Under the pieces are notes generated by a model. That model was not told the origin of the DNA, ran no database searches, and worked only from the letters and a program-made list of their open reading frames with translations. A DNA stretch of 64,000 bases from Achatina immaculata (lineage: Eukaryota > Mollusca > Gastropoda > Stylommatophora > Achatinidae), in NCBI GenBank assembly GCA_009760885.1, contig CM019718.1, positions 32,434,030 through 32,498,029 of the forward strand. Direction: 5' to 3'. The position numbers and the translations under genes were made by a program. Positions 10,623 through 21,513 of this stretch are shown piece after piece. Each line of letters begins with the position of its first letter. Position 1 is the stretch's first letter.

Positions 10623-10953
10623 CTTGTACCAGATTGTGACCTGGCATTCTTCCAGCGCTGTATGTGCACTTATCAGTTGGGTCTATCTTAAGCTTGTTGT
10701 GCATGTCCGTGAGGTAAATGAGGGTCTTGACCTATTCTTCTCTTTCTACCTAGATGATAGAGGTCATTCCTGTGATAACCTAGTTGCTGTTAGCACTGTT
10801 CGTTATTTTTATGTTTGACTCTGACCAGTGCTAATGCTATCGACCCCCCTCCAGATTCGAGATCTCAAGGAAGACGCGATAACCTACTTACCGTGTCCTA
10901 TTTCACTATACAGTAAGCCAACATAACGGCAATATCTCACTGTGTAAATCATG
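10623..10953. other. Unassigned DNA
   Basis: An open frame from the preceding array continues to 10818 and ends in a stretch without homology that I recognise. Confidence 0.35.
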
Positions 10954-11260
10954 GTGTCTTCTTCTTCTTCTTCGTCACCCTAAAACGACTGCCGTTGTAT
11001 CTCCGTTATTCGCCACCATAGTTCCGACTCATCCCACTTCCTATTTATCTTTCTTGTTCTGATGTTTTCAAACGCCGACCCTTCTCCTCACTAAGTCCAA
11101 TGAATGATTGACTGTTGTTTTCTTAATGATTGATTTGTTTCCTTTCTCTATTTGTTTTTGTTAGATATTCCCTGTGTGTCATCATTGCTGTCCATGTCAT
11201 CTTTGCTGTCCATGGTATTCTTAACATTAAACTAAGAAACACATTTATGTTGCCTGTAGT
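10954..11260 (-). mobile_element. LINE-D-type remnant, 3' part, split by LINE-A
   Basis: On the minus strand the sequence includes MLRIPWTAKM, TNRERKQ and an ENIRTRK-type end followed by a (GAA)n run (plus-strand CTT run 10956-10973). MLRIPWTAK is the same block as in LINE-D at 61694. The remnant continues on the far side of LINE-A at 14511-14600, so LINE-A landed inside it. Confidence 0.65.
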
Positions 11261-11269
11261 GATCTTTGT

Positions 11270-14200
11270 CCCCCGTGCGGTACCCGGGATCTGCAAAGAA
11301 TAGGACCACTGTACCCTACCACGCATGATCGTAAAAGGCGACTAAGGAGGGTTCGGCATAGGGCCAGCAACCCTATCTGGTAAAAAAAAACTATCAGACT
11401 GCTACAGAAACGGAAGCAAGGGAAAAAACAAATGCAGGTGGAAGGAGAAATGCGTATCAGGAAACTGAGCCCACGAAGGTTGTGGATGAAAGCCAGCCAC
11501 TGGAAGACCCCAGCCCGACTGCAGACCTCCTGGAACCTAAACACAAGATGCAAATAGGCAGCTGGAATGTACGAACACTTAACCAGACTGGAAAACTAGC
11601 ACAAACCATCAAGGAAATGCACAGATACAAACTAGACATACTAGGAATACAAGAAGCAAGATGGACAGGACAAGGCAGAAGGAAATTAACAACACAGCAC
11701 ACAGAAGATACAATAATATGGTCAGGTAAAGAAGATCATCATGAAGGAGGAGCAGCATTGATTATGACAAAAGAAGCATCAAGAGGTTTGCTGAAATAGA
11801 CCACTATAAATGAGAGATTATTATATACACGGTTCAACTCAAGATTCACGAAGCTGTCTATTATAGTTTGTTATGCACCAACAGAAGCAGCTGAAGAGGA
11901 ATTAAAAGATTTCTACAACAGCCTCCAAGCCACTGTAGAAACAATACCCAAGCATGATATGCTACTCATCTTCGGCGACTTCAATGCAAAAGTAGGTGAA
12001 AAAATGAAGATAGAAGAAGAATCATGGGAAGAGAAGGAATCGGAGAAATAAATGAAAATGGAGAAAGACTGCAGTTTCTGTGAAGAAAACATGATGACCA
12101 TCGGAGGGACAATTTTCCAACACAAAAACATCCATAAGGTGACTTGGAGGTCACCAGATAAAACCACAGAAAACCAAATCGATCACATACTAATAAACAA
12201 CAAGTGGAAACGGTCACTACAAGATGTGCGAGCAAGGAAAGGAGCAGATGTAGGAAGTGATCACAACCTTCTGGTAGCAAAAATAAAACTAAAATTAAGC
12301 AAAGCCAAAATCGGAGAACACAGAAAGATACGTTTTGATACAGCAAAACTGAAAGACCAGCAAACAAGGAATGAATTCTCAATAGTACTTAAGAACCACT
12401 TCAGTGTCCTACAAGACGAAACAGACATGTCCATACTAGAGCTCAATAAAACACTACAGGAAACAGCAAACGAGGTGCTGGGATATCGGAAACGGAGAAA
12501 AGAGGAATGGATAAGCAAGACCACATAGGAAAAGATAGAGAAAAGAAAGGAAATCAAGAAAAAATTACTGAACGCCAAATCACAACGGCTTAAAGAACGA
12601 GTTTTAAGTAATTATGCACAAAAAGACAAAGAAGTGAAGGAATCATGCCGTCAAGATAAACGTCAATACTATGACAACTTAGCAGAAGCAGCAGAGAAAG
12701 CAGCATATGCAAATGACATGAAAACCATATACAAAATCACAAAGCAAATGATAGGTAACTTCAGCACAAGATGTGAAAGTGCAGTAAAGACACATAAGGG
12801 ACAACTGGTCAATAGAGAAAAAGACAAAATTGAAAGATGGAGGGTACACTTTAACACCCTACTAAACAGAACACAAGCAGCACACACAATAGACATACCC
12901 GAAGCAAAAACGGAACTAATCATCAATACAGGACCAATAACAATAAATGAAGTAAAAGAGGCGATAAAGATGCTAAAATCAGACAGGGCACCAGGTGAAG
13001 ATGAAGTGACTGCTGAGATGTTGAAAGCAGAAGAAACAGAAACACCAAAACAACTTTGCTGGATACTACAACAAATTTGGGAGCTAGAAAAAGCTCCAGA
13101 GGAGTGGAAAACTGGGCTTATAGTAAAACTACCAAAGAAGGGTGACCTCAGAGATTGCGGGAACTGGAGAGGCATTACCCTATTGCCACTCACCAGTAAA
13201 GTATTTTGCAGAATAATCCTCAACAGAATTATACCAGCACTTGAGGGAAAACTTCGGAAAGAGCAGGCAGGATTTAGGAAAGGAAGATCATGCATAGACC
13301 ACATATTTGTACTTAGACAAATATTAGAACAGGCAAATGAGTGGCATAGCACAACATATGCATTGCTTATAGATTTTGAGAAAGCCTTTGACATTGTCAA
13401 CAGAGATGCACTGTGGAAAATCCTAAGATGGCATGGCCTCCCCCATAAGATAGTGAATGTAATCAAAGCCCTATACGAGGGTTTTCAGTGCAAAGTGATC
13501 TGTGGAAACATACCTGCAGCAGCTTTAGGGTGCAAACAGGAGTGAAACAGGGATGTGTACTACCACCAACATTATTTATCTTGGCAGTAGACTGGTTAAT
13601 GAAGGAGGCAACATCAGACAAACGCAGAGGATTACAATGGACACTTGACACAGTGCTGGAAGACCTTGACTTTGCGGACGACATTTGTCTATTATCAAGC
13701 AGCCACAAAGATATGCAAGATAAAATAAACAAGCTAACTCAGAATGCAAACAACATAGGACTAAAGATCAACGTAGGAAAGACAAAGTTAATGAAGCAAA
13801 ATGTGAACAACAGAAATGTACTCAGAGTAGATAACAAGTTAGTGGAGGAGGTCGACGACTTCGTATATCTTGGCAGCAGAGTAGTAGAAAATGGAGACAG
13901 CACAGAGGACATCAACAGCAGACTTACTAGAGCAAACCAGGCTTTTGCAATGCTGCAGACTATATGGAAATAAAAAAAAAAACTAAGCATGAATACGAAA
14001 ATCAGGATATTTAAGAGTAATGTTCTGAGTGTACTACTCTATGGAAGTGAATGCTGGAAAATCACCAAAAACCATAGAAAACAAGTTGAATTCTTTCCAG
14101 ACTAAATGTTTACGAAGAATTAGAAAAATATTTTGGCCAAACACCATAAGAAATAACATCTTGTTGCCAGAAATGCAGATGAAGCCACTGACAGCAATTA

Positions 14201-14501
14201 TTGAGGAAAGACGCTGGCGATGGTTGGGACATGTGCTCCGAATGACTGACAACTCACTACCAAAAATAACACTAAGATGGACACCACAGGGGAACAGAAG
14301 TAAGGGTAGACCAAAAGAGACATGAAGAAGAACAACAGAAAGGATGTTGAGCAATAGAGCGCTCACCTTGGCTAGAGCAGAAAAGGCAAAGGACAGGCAT
14401 TTGTGGAAAACCCTTGCGGAAGCCCCATGTGCCCTGGGCACTTAAGATTCAGAGAGAGAGAGAGAGAGAGAGAGGGAAGGAAAGAGAGAGAGAGAGAGAG
14501 A
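11270..14501 (+). mobile_element. LINE-A, near full-length RTE-like non-LTR retrotransposon (3.2 kb)
   Basis: GATCTTTGT occurs at 11261-11269 and at 14502-14510, exactly bounding a 3,232-bp element that ends in a (GA)n tail. The flanks join to restore a LINE-D-type sequence, which confirms the boundaries independently. There is a 5' leader of about 280 bp, a single endonuclease-RT frame and a short 3' region. Length, single frame and dinucleotide tail fit the RTE group; the clade assignment is inference. A second, 5'-truncated copy is at 34780-34956. No LTRs are present. Confidence 0.9.
11548..14383 (+). pseudogene. Endonuclease-reverse transcriptase ORF of LINE-A (broken)
   Basis: This encodes the single protein a RTE-like element needs for target nicking and reverse transcription. 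The N-terminal APE endonuclease starts at MQIGSWNVRTLNQTGKLAQT, with LDILGIQEARWTG, GDFNAKVG (near 11974) and GSDHNLLVAKIK (near 12256). RT motifs follow: LPKKGDLRDCGNWRGITLL, QAGFRKGRSCIDHI, LLIDFEKAFD (near 13375), QTGVKQGCVLPPTLFILAVD and LDFADDICLL (13671). The C-terminal part has RRWRWLGHVLRM and GRPKET. Lesions: stops at 11797 and 12526, a compensated frame change at about 11990-12065, a frameshift near 13490-13545, another near 14030 and a stop at 14323. The catalytic DD of the RT is preserved, but the frame is not expressible. Confidence 0.92.
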
Positions 14502-14510
14502 GATCTTTGT

Positions 14511-14600
14511 ATTGATATGTCCATTGTCCATGCATCACTTCCACGGAGACGTGTAGCCACAAAGTACCATTTTACAAAATTTTTTTCCACTGTTGCTGCT
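14511..14600 (-). mobile_element. LINE-D-type remnant, continuation beyond LINE-A
   Basis: CATTGTCCATGCATCACTTCC matches the LINE-D segment ATTGTCCATGATTCACTTCC at 5917, in the same orientation as 10954-11260. Confidence 0.6.
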
Positions 14601-14607
14601 GTTGCTA

Positions 14608-14656
14608 ATTATGATGATGATGATGACAACGACGACGAGTGATGATGATGAAAATG
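14608..14656. repeat. (GAT)n/(GAC)n microsatellite
   Basis: Interrupted runs of GATGAT and GACGAC next to the LINE-D remnant. Confidence 0.75.
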
Positions 14657-14749
14657 AAGAAATTTTGAAGCAGGCATACGTTTGTTCATACATCATTATC
14701 CGTCTGGGGGTACCCCTTATCAGATTCGGCCATATTCTGGGCCCCATGC

Positions 14750-15172
14750 CCCTGTTACCAGATTAAAGGCGCACCTAGCCATGTTACGTCTCCCCTGTTA
14801 CCAGATTAAAGGCGCACCTAGCCATGTTACGTCTCCCCTGTTACCAGATTAAAGGCGCACCTAGCCATGTTACGTCTCCCCTGTTACCAGATTAAAGGCG
14901 CACCTAGCCATGTTACTTCGCCCCTGTTACCAAGTTGAAGGTGCACCTAGCCCTGTTACTTCGCCCCTGTTACCAAGTTGAAGGTGCACCTAGCCCTGTT
15001 ACTTCGCCCCTGTTACCAAGTTGAAGGTGCACCTAGCCCTGTTACTTCGCCCCTGTTACCAAGTTGAAGGCGCACCTAGCCCTGTTACTTCGCCCCTGTT
15101 ACCAAGTTGAAGGTGCACCTAGCCCTGTTACTTCGCCCCTGTTACCAGACTGAAGGCGCACCTAGCCCTGTT
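14750..15172. repeat. 43-bp minisatellite, about 10 units
   Basis: Units of CCCCTGTTACCAGATTAAAG continuing GCGCACCTAGCCATGTTACG; the second half of the array uses CAAGTTGAAGGTGC instead. Starts at 14761 and 14804 set the period. Confidence 0.93.
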
Positions 15173-15911
15173 ACGTCAATGAAATAAGTTACACCTTGAA
15201 CGACCTGTCAGATTCTCTACCTGGTCTCCCTGGACAACAAAAGGTTATTGTTACCGCCTGGGAGACTTTGCCGTCTGGTCTCGGCTCGCCAGCAGACTTT
15301 CCCGTGAAAGACAAATTCATTCAAAGCCAGCGATGCGTGACGCGCCTGATCCGCCAGGTAAGGCGCTCTTATGTTTACTTGTCACGCAAAGAGCCACAAA
15401 TCGGCCAACAAATGATGACAGAGCGGAAATGCCATCTAGTGTCATTTTGCTAAACAAAAATGAGGAGAAAAGAAATGGGAAAAATCTTCCTTTAAAAAAA
15501 AAATCTGTTATATTCAGCAACCTCTTTACTGTAAACCTACAGTGGTTTTCCTCCATTAATGATCTAATTAATCAAGATAAAGGTGTACGGTTCAGTTTTT
15601 TAAAGCGACAGAGAAATGAGGACAATTTGATAAAAGTGAGCAAAAACACAAATGGTAGAAAGTATGAAAGTAAGATGAAAATGTATTCTCTACCAGGCCG
15701 AATGCCACATTTTCTTTTTTATTTTTCTTCCTTTATTTATGTGTTGTGTTGTTTTTTTTTTTGTTGTTGTATGTTATCCTTGAAAAAAGGCTGACGTCGA
15801 GATATTGCATGTTGTATGTTTTTCATTCATACACTCTCATCTTATTTTCATGCTTTCTACTATTTATGTTTTTTCTCACTTTCCTCATTCCCTCTTTTCT
15901 AAAACTGAACC
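15173..15911. other. Unassigned DNA with a possible 5' splice site
   Basis: A plus-strand open stretch from about 15181 runs into CGCCAG/GTAAGG at 15355-15362, close to a consensus donor site. The predicted peptide (including LPGLPGQQKVIVTAWETLPS) matches nothing I know, and it has no ATG at its head. 15712-15790 is AT- and T-rich. Confidence 0.3.
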
Positions 15912-16497
15912 ATACATCTTCGTCTACCTTGATTATTAGAATCATACACCTTCCGTCTACCTTGATTACTAGAATCATACACCTTCGTCTACCTTGATTA
16001 CTAGAATCATACACCTTCGTCTACCTTGATTACTAGAACCATACACCTTCGTCTACCTTGATTACTAGAACCATACACCTTCGTCTACCTTGATTACTAG
16101 AACCATACACCTTCGTCTACCTTGATTACTAGAACCATACACCTTCGTCTACCTTGATTACTAGAACCATACACCTTCCGTCTACCTTGATTACTAGAAC
16201 CATACACCTTCCGTCTACATTGATTACTAGAACCATACACCTTCCGTCTACCGTGATTACTAGAACCATACACTTTCCGTCTACCTTGATTACTAGAACC
16301 ATACACCTTCCGTCTACCTTGATTACTAAAACCATACACCTTCCGTCTACCTTGATTACTAGAACCATGCACCTCCGTCTACTGATTACTAGAACCATAC
16401 ACCTTCCGTCTACCTTGATTACTAGAACCATACACCTTCCGTCTACCTTGATTACTAGAACCATCCACCTTCCGTCTACCTTGATTACTAGAACCAG
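15912..16497. repeat. 32/33-bp minisatellite, about 18 units
   Basis: Units of CCTTGATTACTAGAACCATA followed by CACCTTCCGTCTA. The early units are 32 bp (CTTCG) and the later ones 33 bp (CTTCCG), so the array switched from one length to the other. Confidence 0.94.
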
Positions 16498-17082
16498 TTT
16501 TACCGCAGTCGTTATCCCTTTTAATAGATTTTAACAACATTAACCGTCGTTAAACATCATTTCACTCCCAATTAACAGTTACTGATGTATCAGTCTATAT
16601 ATTATTGTTCGGTCGGCCATGTTTTACTAGGACAGGAAGCGGAACTAGCGGACCTCCAACAAAAAAAAATTTGGAGGGAGGAGTGAAGGAATTTTATTTT
16701 CAAAAGTTGAAGAACTGGGGCACCCAGGCTCGTCTAACAGTTCCTGGAGAGAGACAAGCCGGACAAGAGGGAGGGAGAGTCGGGGTTGTACCCTGGGGAC
16801 TGTTGCCTCTTTTTTTTTTTTTAATGAGAAACAAAAGTCAGCTACAGCAAGCCGCTCTGCTGACAGTATTTATACTGGGTCAGATAGTAACTGACCCCCG
16901 GGGGGTCTGCCGGACTCCCCCACAACCTCTGAGAGGGACCCTAAGGGTCTAAATTCCCAACCTGCGCTCTCAGCGCCTTAACTGTGTGATGACTTGTCAG
17001 CTTTGGCGGGGGGGGGGGGGGGGGAAACAAGAATTAAGGAAGAACTACATTGCTATATTAGAGACAAGTTGGTGATTTGTAA
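16498..17082. other. Unassigned DNA with homopolymer runs
   Basis: T run at 16808-16822 and a run of about 18 G at 17006-17023. An open frame at 16605-16952 has no recognisable domain. Confidence 0.35.
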
Positions 17083-17303
17083 ATTATACGAGATGTAAGT
17101 GGAGAAGTGGTTATACGAGATGTAAGTGGAGAAGTTGTTATACGAGATGTAAGTGGAGAAGTTGTTATACGAGATGTAAGTGGAGAAGTTGTTATACGAG
17201 ATGTAAGTGGAGAAGTGGTTATACGAGTTGTAGGAGTGGAGAAGTGGTTATACGAGTTGTAAGTGGAGAAATGGTTATACGAGTTGTAAGTGGAGAAGTG
17301 GTT
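17083..17303. repeat. 27-bp minisatellite, about 8 units
   Basis: Units of TTATACGAGATGTAAGTGGA followed by GAAGTTG, then variants with GAGTTGTAAG. Confidence 0.92.
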
Positions 17304-17344
17304 CTTGGATGTAGAAAGGCTGGAAATACTGCTTTAGTCTATCC

Positions 17345-17615
17345 ATATGTAACCGGGTGGTTGGCTGAATAGGCGGCCTGCTTACTAATCCGATGGCACC
17401 GAGTTCAAGTCCCAGCAGTGGCATTTTTTTCTGGTACCACCGGACCAGGAAAGGGCCCCGGGGCCCACCTAGTCTGTAAAAATGAGTACCCGAAAAAGCT
17501 GGGAAGGTAAATGCCGGCCGGGCATGATACTGACCACATCAGACTTTCATGGGCCGATGGTCGTGGAAATACGGCCCCTAACGTTGCGTCTCTAGTAGGT
17601 CGTAACAGCATGGAA
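17345..17615 (+). mobile_element. tRNA-derived SINE, S3 family
   Basis: The head GTGGTTGGCTGAATAGGCGG and the B box-like GAGTTCAAGTCCCAGCAG mark a tRNA-related start. The tail shares GATACTGACCACATCA and a GGAAATACGGCCCCTAAC block with S2 SINEs, so S3 and S2 appear to share a body behind different tRNA heads. No TSD was found. A 37000-37062 segment has a similar layout and may be a relic. Confidence 0.65.
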
Positions 17616-17923
17616 AAGGGACATTTTACCATTATCCTATCCATTTACCAGGCCCTGAAACTGCTATCTATTCAGAAGTTTAAATCTTATATGTCCTCTG
17701 TATTTGATTGACAGATTCGAGGGTGGCGGAGTGTGACAACTGGCGTGGCTATTATGTCCACGTGGCAACGAAGTGGCGAAGATTATGGAGACCAAGACCC
17801 TGTGTAAAGATTTTAGCTGCCTTGCCGGCCCCTCGTGTTAGCATTTACGAATATTGAATTTGTCAGGACAGGTGGTTGGTGGAGACAGATCTTACTTTAA
17901 GCTCTGAGGATTATAAGGAAACG
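17616..17923. other. Unassigned DNA
   Basis: No gene or repeat recognised. Confidence 0.35.
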
Positions 17924-17924
17924 C

Positions 17925-17957
<33 letters not shown>

Positions 17958-18232
17958 GGAGACAGGAGAGAGAGAGGAGAGACAGAGAGAGGAGACAAGA
18001 GAGAGAGTGACAGAGAGAGGAGAGAGGGAGGAGAGACAGAGAGAGGAGACAAGAGAGAGGAGAGAGGCAGAGAGGGGAGACAGAGAGAGAGGAGAGACAG
18101 TGAGGGAGGAGAGACAGAGAGAGGACAGACAGTGAGGGAGGAGAGACAGAGAGAGAGGACAGAAAGAGGAGAGACAGAGAGAGAGGACAGGAGAGAGAGG
18201 AGAGACAGAGAAAGGAGACAGGAGAGAGAGTA
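17924..18232. repeat. GA-rich degenerate minisatellite
   Basis: Purine tract built from AGAGAGAGGAGACAG-type units of variable length. The reverse strand gives Ser/Leu-rich open frames that are artefacts. Confidence 0.9.
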
Positions 18233-18270
18233 CAGTCTAAGCGATAAAAGTAGATTTGTGTATGGTCTAG

Positions 18271-18274
<4 letters not shown>

Positions 18275-18302
<28 letters not shown>
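18275..18302. repeat. (CA)n microsatellite
   Basis: Fourteen CA dinucleotides. Confidence 0.95.
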
Positions 18303-18307
<5 letters not shown>

Positions 18308-19290
18308 ATAGAAAGAGTGAGGAAAGTGGGCAGAAACAAGATAGGCAGAAAGAAAGATGAACACATACAAATCAAGAACATAAACAATGCAGTATTTCGG
18401 CAAAAGCTCTTTTAAAGGATCACATACAAAAACAACACAACGGATGAAATCACGAAAAACAGATGGAAAATAAACTTCGCTGTTTTGGTCTCTTCCTGGC
18501 AAGAAAGACCGGCACAAACTCCGTCCAGATAGACGTAGTAGAGCACAAAGTGGAAACTGTCCATTGGCTGAGAAATTAAATTATTAGTCTTAGCGATACT
18601 CCGCTTTAACAGCATATACTATACAATGATACTCGCTACCAAGAGCATCACGAGGATGATGGATGGGGAACTTGGCTGGTTCTGATACCTGCCCCAGCTC
18701 TGCTAACCCAGCTGTTTCAAACTTAAGATATTAAGGGTGATGGGGTGGGCAGGGAAGAAGCAGCAGGTTACATCAGACCCGACTGAGAGGGAAAAGTTGC
18801 AGGCGGGACATTAGGGTTGTAGTCTTGGGAGGCAAAGAGGGACAACCCAGAAAAGCTTGGGAACTACTGTTCTTGCCCAGCCATATTCCATCCCAATACA
18901 CAGAAATGAAAGTGCATTTAATGGAGGCAGAAAATTTGAAAGTAATGACTGAAGTATTTCTGTGAGAATCACTGAAGTTCTCAACGAGTCCTAGACTTGA
19001 CAGACATCACAGGACAACTTTCCGGCCAAGGCTGTTCACCAGACAGACATCTTGGAGGCAACAGACGGCGGCGGCTGGCGGTGTCTGGGTCAGGAGACGA
19101 TGAAAGGTTGGGCTAAGATGTTAAAGAGCGTGTCAAGGTCGACAGGGAAAGCACGTTTTTTAAAGACGGTTGTCTATCTTTTGTGCCTGATTTCATTCCT
19201 GTTTGTCTAGGTTTATGATGGCCCAGTCTTTGATGTACTGTAAAACTAGGCCGTAAAATCTGCGTGGCAGTCTGTCGGTCAGGTTACTAC
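18303..19290. other. About 1 kb of unassigned DNA
   Basis: No long open frame with ATG, no repeat and no RNA gene recognised. This is one of the longest repeat-free stretches in the window. Confidence 0.4.
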
Positions 19291-19291
19291 C

Positions 19292-19382
<91 letters not shown>

Positions 19383-19456
19383 CATCCATCCATCCATCCA
19401 TCTATCTATCTATCTATCTATCTATCTATATATCTATATATCTATCTATCTATCTA
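19291..19456. repeat. (CTAT)n/(CATC)n compound microsatellite
   Basis: CTAT repeats for about 90 bp, then five CATC units at 19381-19400, then CTAT again with ATAT interruptions. The Ile/Tyr/Leu/Ser-rich frame across it is an artefact. Confidence 0.95.
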
Positions 19457-19974
19457 TGCCCAGACCCCATGCAGAGGTGGGGTGGAAGAAAGCAGCTGTG
19501 GTTATACCCCTGGACCCGAGACTGTAAAGGCCACCCGACGGCCCTGTTTTTTCAACCTTTGTCTTACCAGAGGAAAACACTAGAACGTTCCGTCTACAGT
19601 CTGGACAGGGGGCCCAACATCTACTGTAAAGATAAGATATTTGTTCTTTGCTTAAGATAAAGATAAGATATTTGTTCTTTGCTTAAGATAAAGATAAGAT
19701 ATTCGCTTGAGGTTCGTCTTTTACCAAGAGAACAGAACCAATCTCTGGACACAGGTAGCTACACTGAAAGACAAACTTTAGGGCGTAAACCAGAACCTCT
19801 AAGAGAGTACACAATTTATCCGAACAGTAAATAGGTGTCTCTCAAGGTGAACCGCGGAGCGCGGAAGAAGAAGAAGATAAAATGTTGACCAGATTTTTGT
19901 TTCCCCAGGCGTAACCAGGAAACTGTTTCTGTAGCTCTTTTAGAAAATAAATACGTTCATTTTACACGTCCTTT
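19457..19974. other. Unassigned DNA with a 31-bp repeat
   Basis: 19631-19705 holds 2.4 copies of a 31-bp unit GATAAGATATTTGTTCTTTG. Otherwise nothing recognised. Confidence 0.45.
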
Positions 19975-20287
19975 TTCTCTCTTTCTCTTTCTCTCTGCAG
20001 TTCTTTCTTGCTCTTCCTCTACTTCTTGCTTTTATCTCCCTCTCTCTCACCTATTTCCCCCCACCAACCCGCTTCTCTCTTTGCCTTTCCCTTTCTCTCT
20101 TCCTCTCGTTTTTTTCTCTCTCTTTTTCTTTCTCTTACCCACCCCTCCTTGCTTCTCTCCCTCTATTTCTCTCTTCTCTCTCTCCCTCTCTTTCGCTCTA
20201 TCTCCCTCGCTTCTCTCTCTTTCTTTCTCTCTTCTTCTCGCTTTTCTCTCTCTTTTTCTTTCTCTTACCAACCCCTCCTTGCTTCTC
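19975..20287. repeat. Polypyrimidine tract with about 120-bp units
   Basis: CT-rich DNA with a long unit containing CTTACCMACCCCTCCTTGCT, which occurs twice. Closely related sequence resumes at 22780-23030, so LINE-F sits inside one polypyrimidine block. Confidence 0.8.
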
Positions 20288-20304
20288 TCATCAATAACCT
20301 ACAG

Positions 20305-21092
20305 ACAACGCTCCAAAATGATATGAACAGTTTGATTAAATGGAGTAATAAAAAAGTATGTTGATAAACACCAACAAAACAAAATCCATGCTCATCACTA
20401 CAAGACAGAAACTGCAGAATGCAACAAAAGCTACACAACAGCTTTGTGCTGGGACTAAGGCAATAGAAACTGTTCAGGAACATAAAACCCTAGGACTCAT
20501 CATTGATCAGCATTTAACCTGGAATTCTCACGTACATAACCTAACAAACTTGATTGCACAGAAAGTTTACCAATTAGTCAAAATTAAACACTTTATCGAC
20601 AAAGACACAAGAAAACTATACTACATATCACACATACAAACACACTTAGATTACTGTTCCACAATCTGGGATGGATGCTCAGTCTCAAACACAAAAAGGC
20701 TCCACTCACTTCACAAGCGAGCATTAAATTTTATTTGTGACAAATACCCATTACAGGCTGTAGATCAACACAAACAACTAAAAATTCTACCCCTCAAAAA
20801 TAGAATCATTTTTAACAAAGTTAAGTTTGTTCACAGAATTCTGTCGCACAATGCTCCGCCTTACTTGTGGTCACTGTTTACGTATAATACTAAACATAGC
20901 CAGCGTTTAAAAAACTGTCTTCTTCTTAAACCCAGGATTGGTCTGTACAAGAAAAGCCTTGCATACTCTGCAGTACAGCTCTGGAACACCCTCCCCTACA
21001 ATTTAAAATCCATTGGTAATACTTCATCCTTTAACTCAAAACTGTTTCATTATTTACTTACTTGTAATTATATGCCTAGGGGCCGGCTAGCG
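20305..21092 (+). pseudogene. C-terminal part of LINE-F reverse transcriptase ORF
   Basis: The frame reads LQNDMNSLIKWSNKK, a one-base break near 20355, then a 245-codon open stretch: MLINTNKTKSM, HKTLGLIIDQHLTWNSHV, YQLVKIKHFIDKDTRKLYY, THLDYCSTIWDGC, LHSLHKRALNFICDKYP and LAYSAVQLWNTLPYNLKSI. This WS.K..L.LN..KTK then LG..ID..LTW..H then YC...W then L...KRA order is the usual end of CR1/Jockey-type RT proteins. The catalytic fingers and palm (YADD and upstream) are lost by 5' truncation, so the copy cannot encode an active enzyme. The frame ends in the SINE insertion at about 21078. Confidence 0.85.
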
Positions 21093-21254
21093 TAGTGGTT
21101 AGAGCACTCGTCTAGCAACCAAATGGTCGAGGGTTCGAATCCCCAGCTGAGCGGGACCTTTTTTCCGACCAATACGGCCCTGAGGTCGACCCAGCCTCGT
21201 AACGCTTCACCCCCTACGGCATTTGAAATGCTATGGGACTATCTTTACTTTTTT
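21078..21254 (+). mobile_element. tRNA-derived SINE, S1 family, with 13-bp TSD
   Basis: TAATTATATGCCT is found at 21065-21077 and 21255-21267. The head GGCTAGCGTAGTGGTTAGAG gives an A box, and AGGGTTCGAATCCCC at about 21130 contains a perfect B box. The copy ends CTATGGGACTATCTTTAC and a T run. It is 177 bp long, in the same direction as its host LINE-F. The clean TSD and perfect B box suggest a young insertion. Confidence 0.93.
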
Positions 21255-21513
21255 TAATTATATGCCTCCATAAAGTAACCAGCACTCTCTCAACACGTGA
21301 CTCGCCAACCATCAAGTACTAAAATGACATAGTTAGAAAAGCAACTTGTTAGATATTGTTAGAAATTATTTTAATGTCTGTTAAAAAAACATGTTAGAAG
21401 ATCTGTATTTACAATGTATTTTTATTTATGTATATATCTGCGTATGTATGTGTGCGTGAGTACTATTTTATTAGGTTAATTACTTCTTCTCTTTTACTTT
21501 GAATGTAATAGTT

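Noticed and set aside
9947..10818. Three overlapping His/Ser-rich frames of 113-247 codons
   Set aside because: A 25-bp array cycles through all frames, so all three being open is a property of the repeat rather than of a protein.
11270..14501. Retrovirus or LTR retrotransposon
   Set aside because: No LTRs, no protease or integrase; APE endonuclease and RT order plus a (GA)n tail are those of a LINE.
21078..21160. Candidate tRNA gene (A and B boxes)
   Set aside because: No acceptor stem pairs at the proper distance, and the sequence is the head of a dispersed SINE with TSD.
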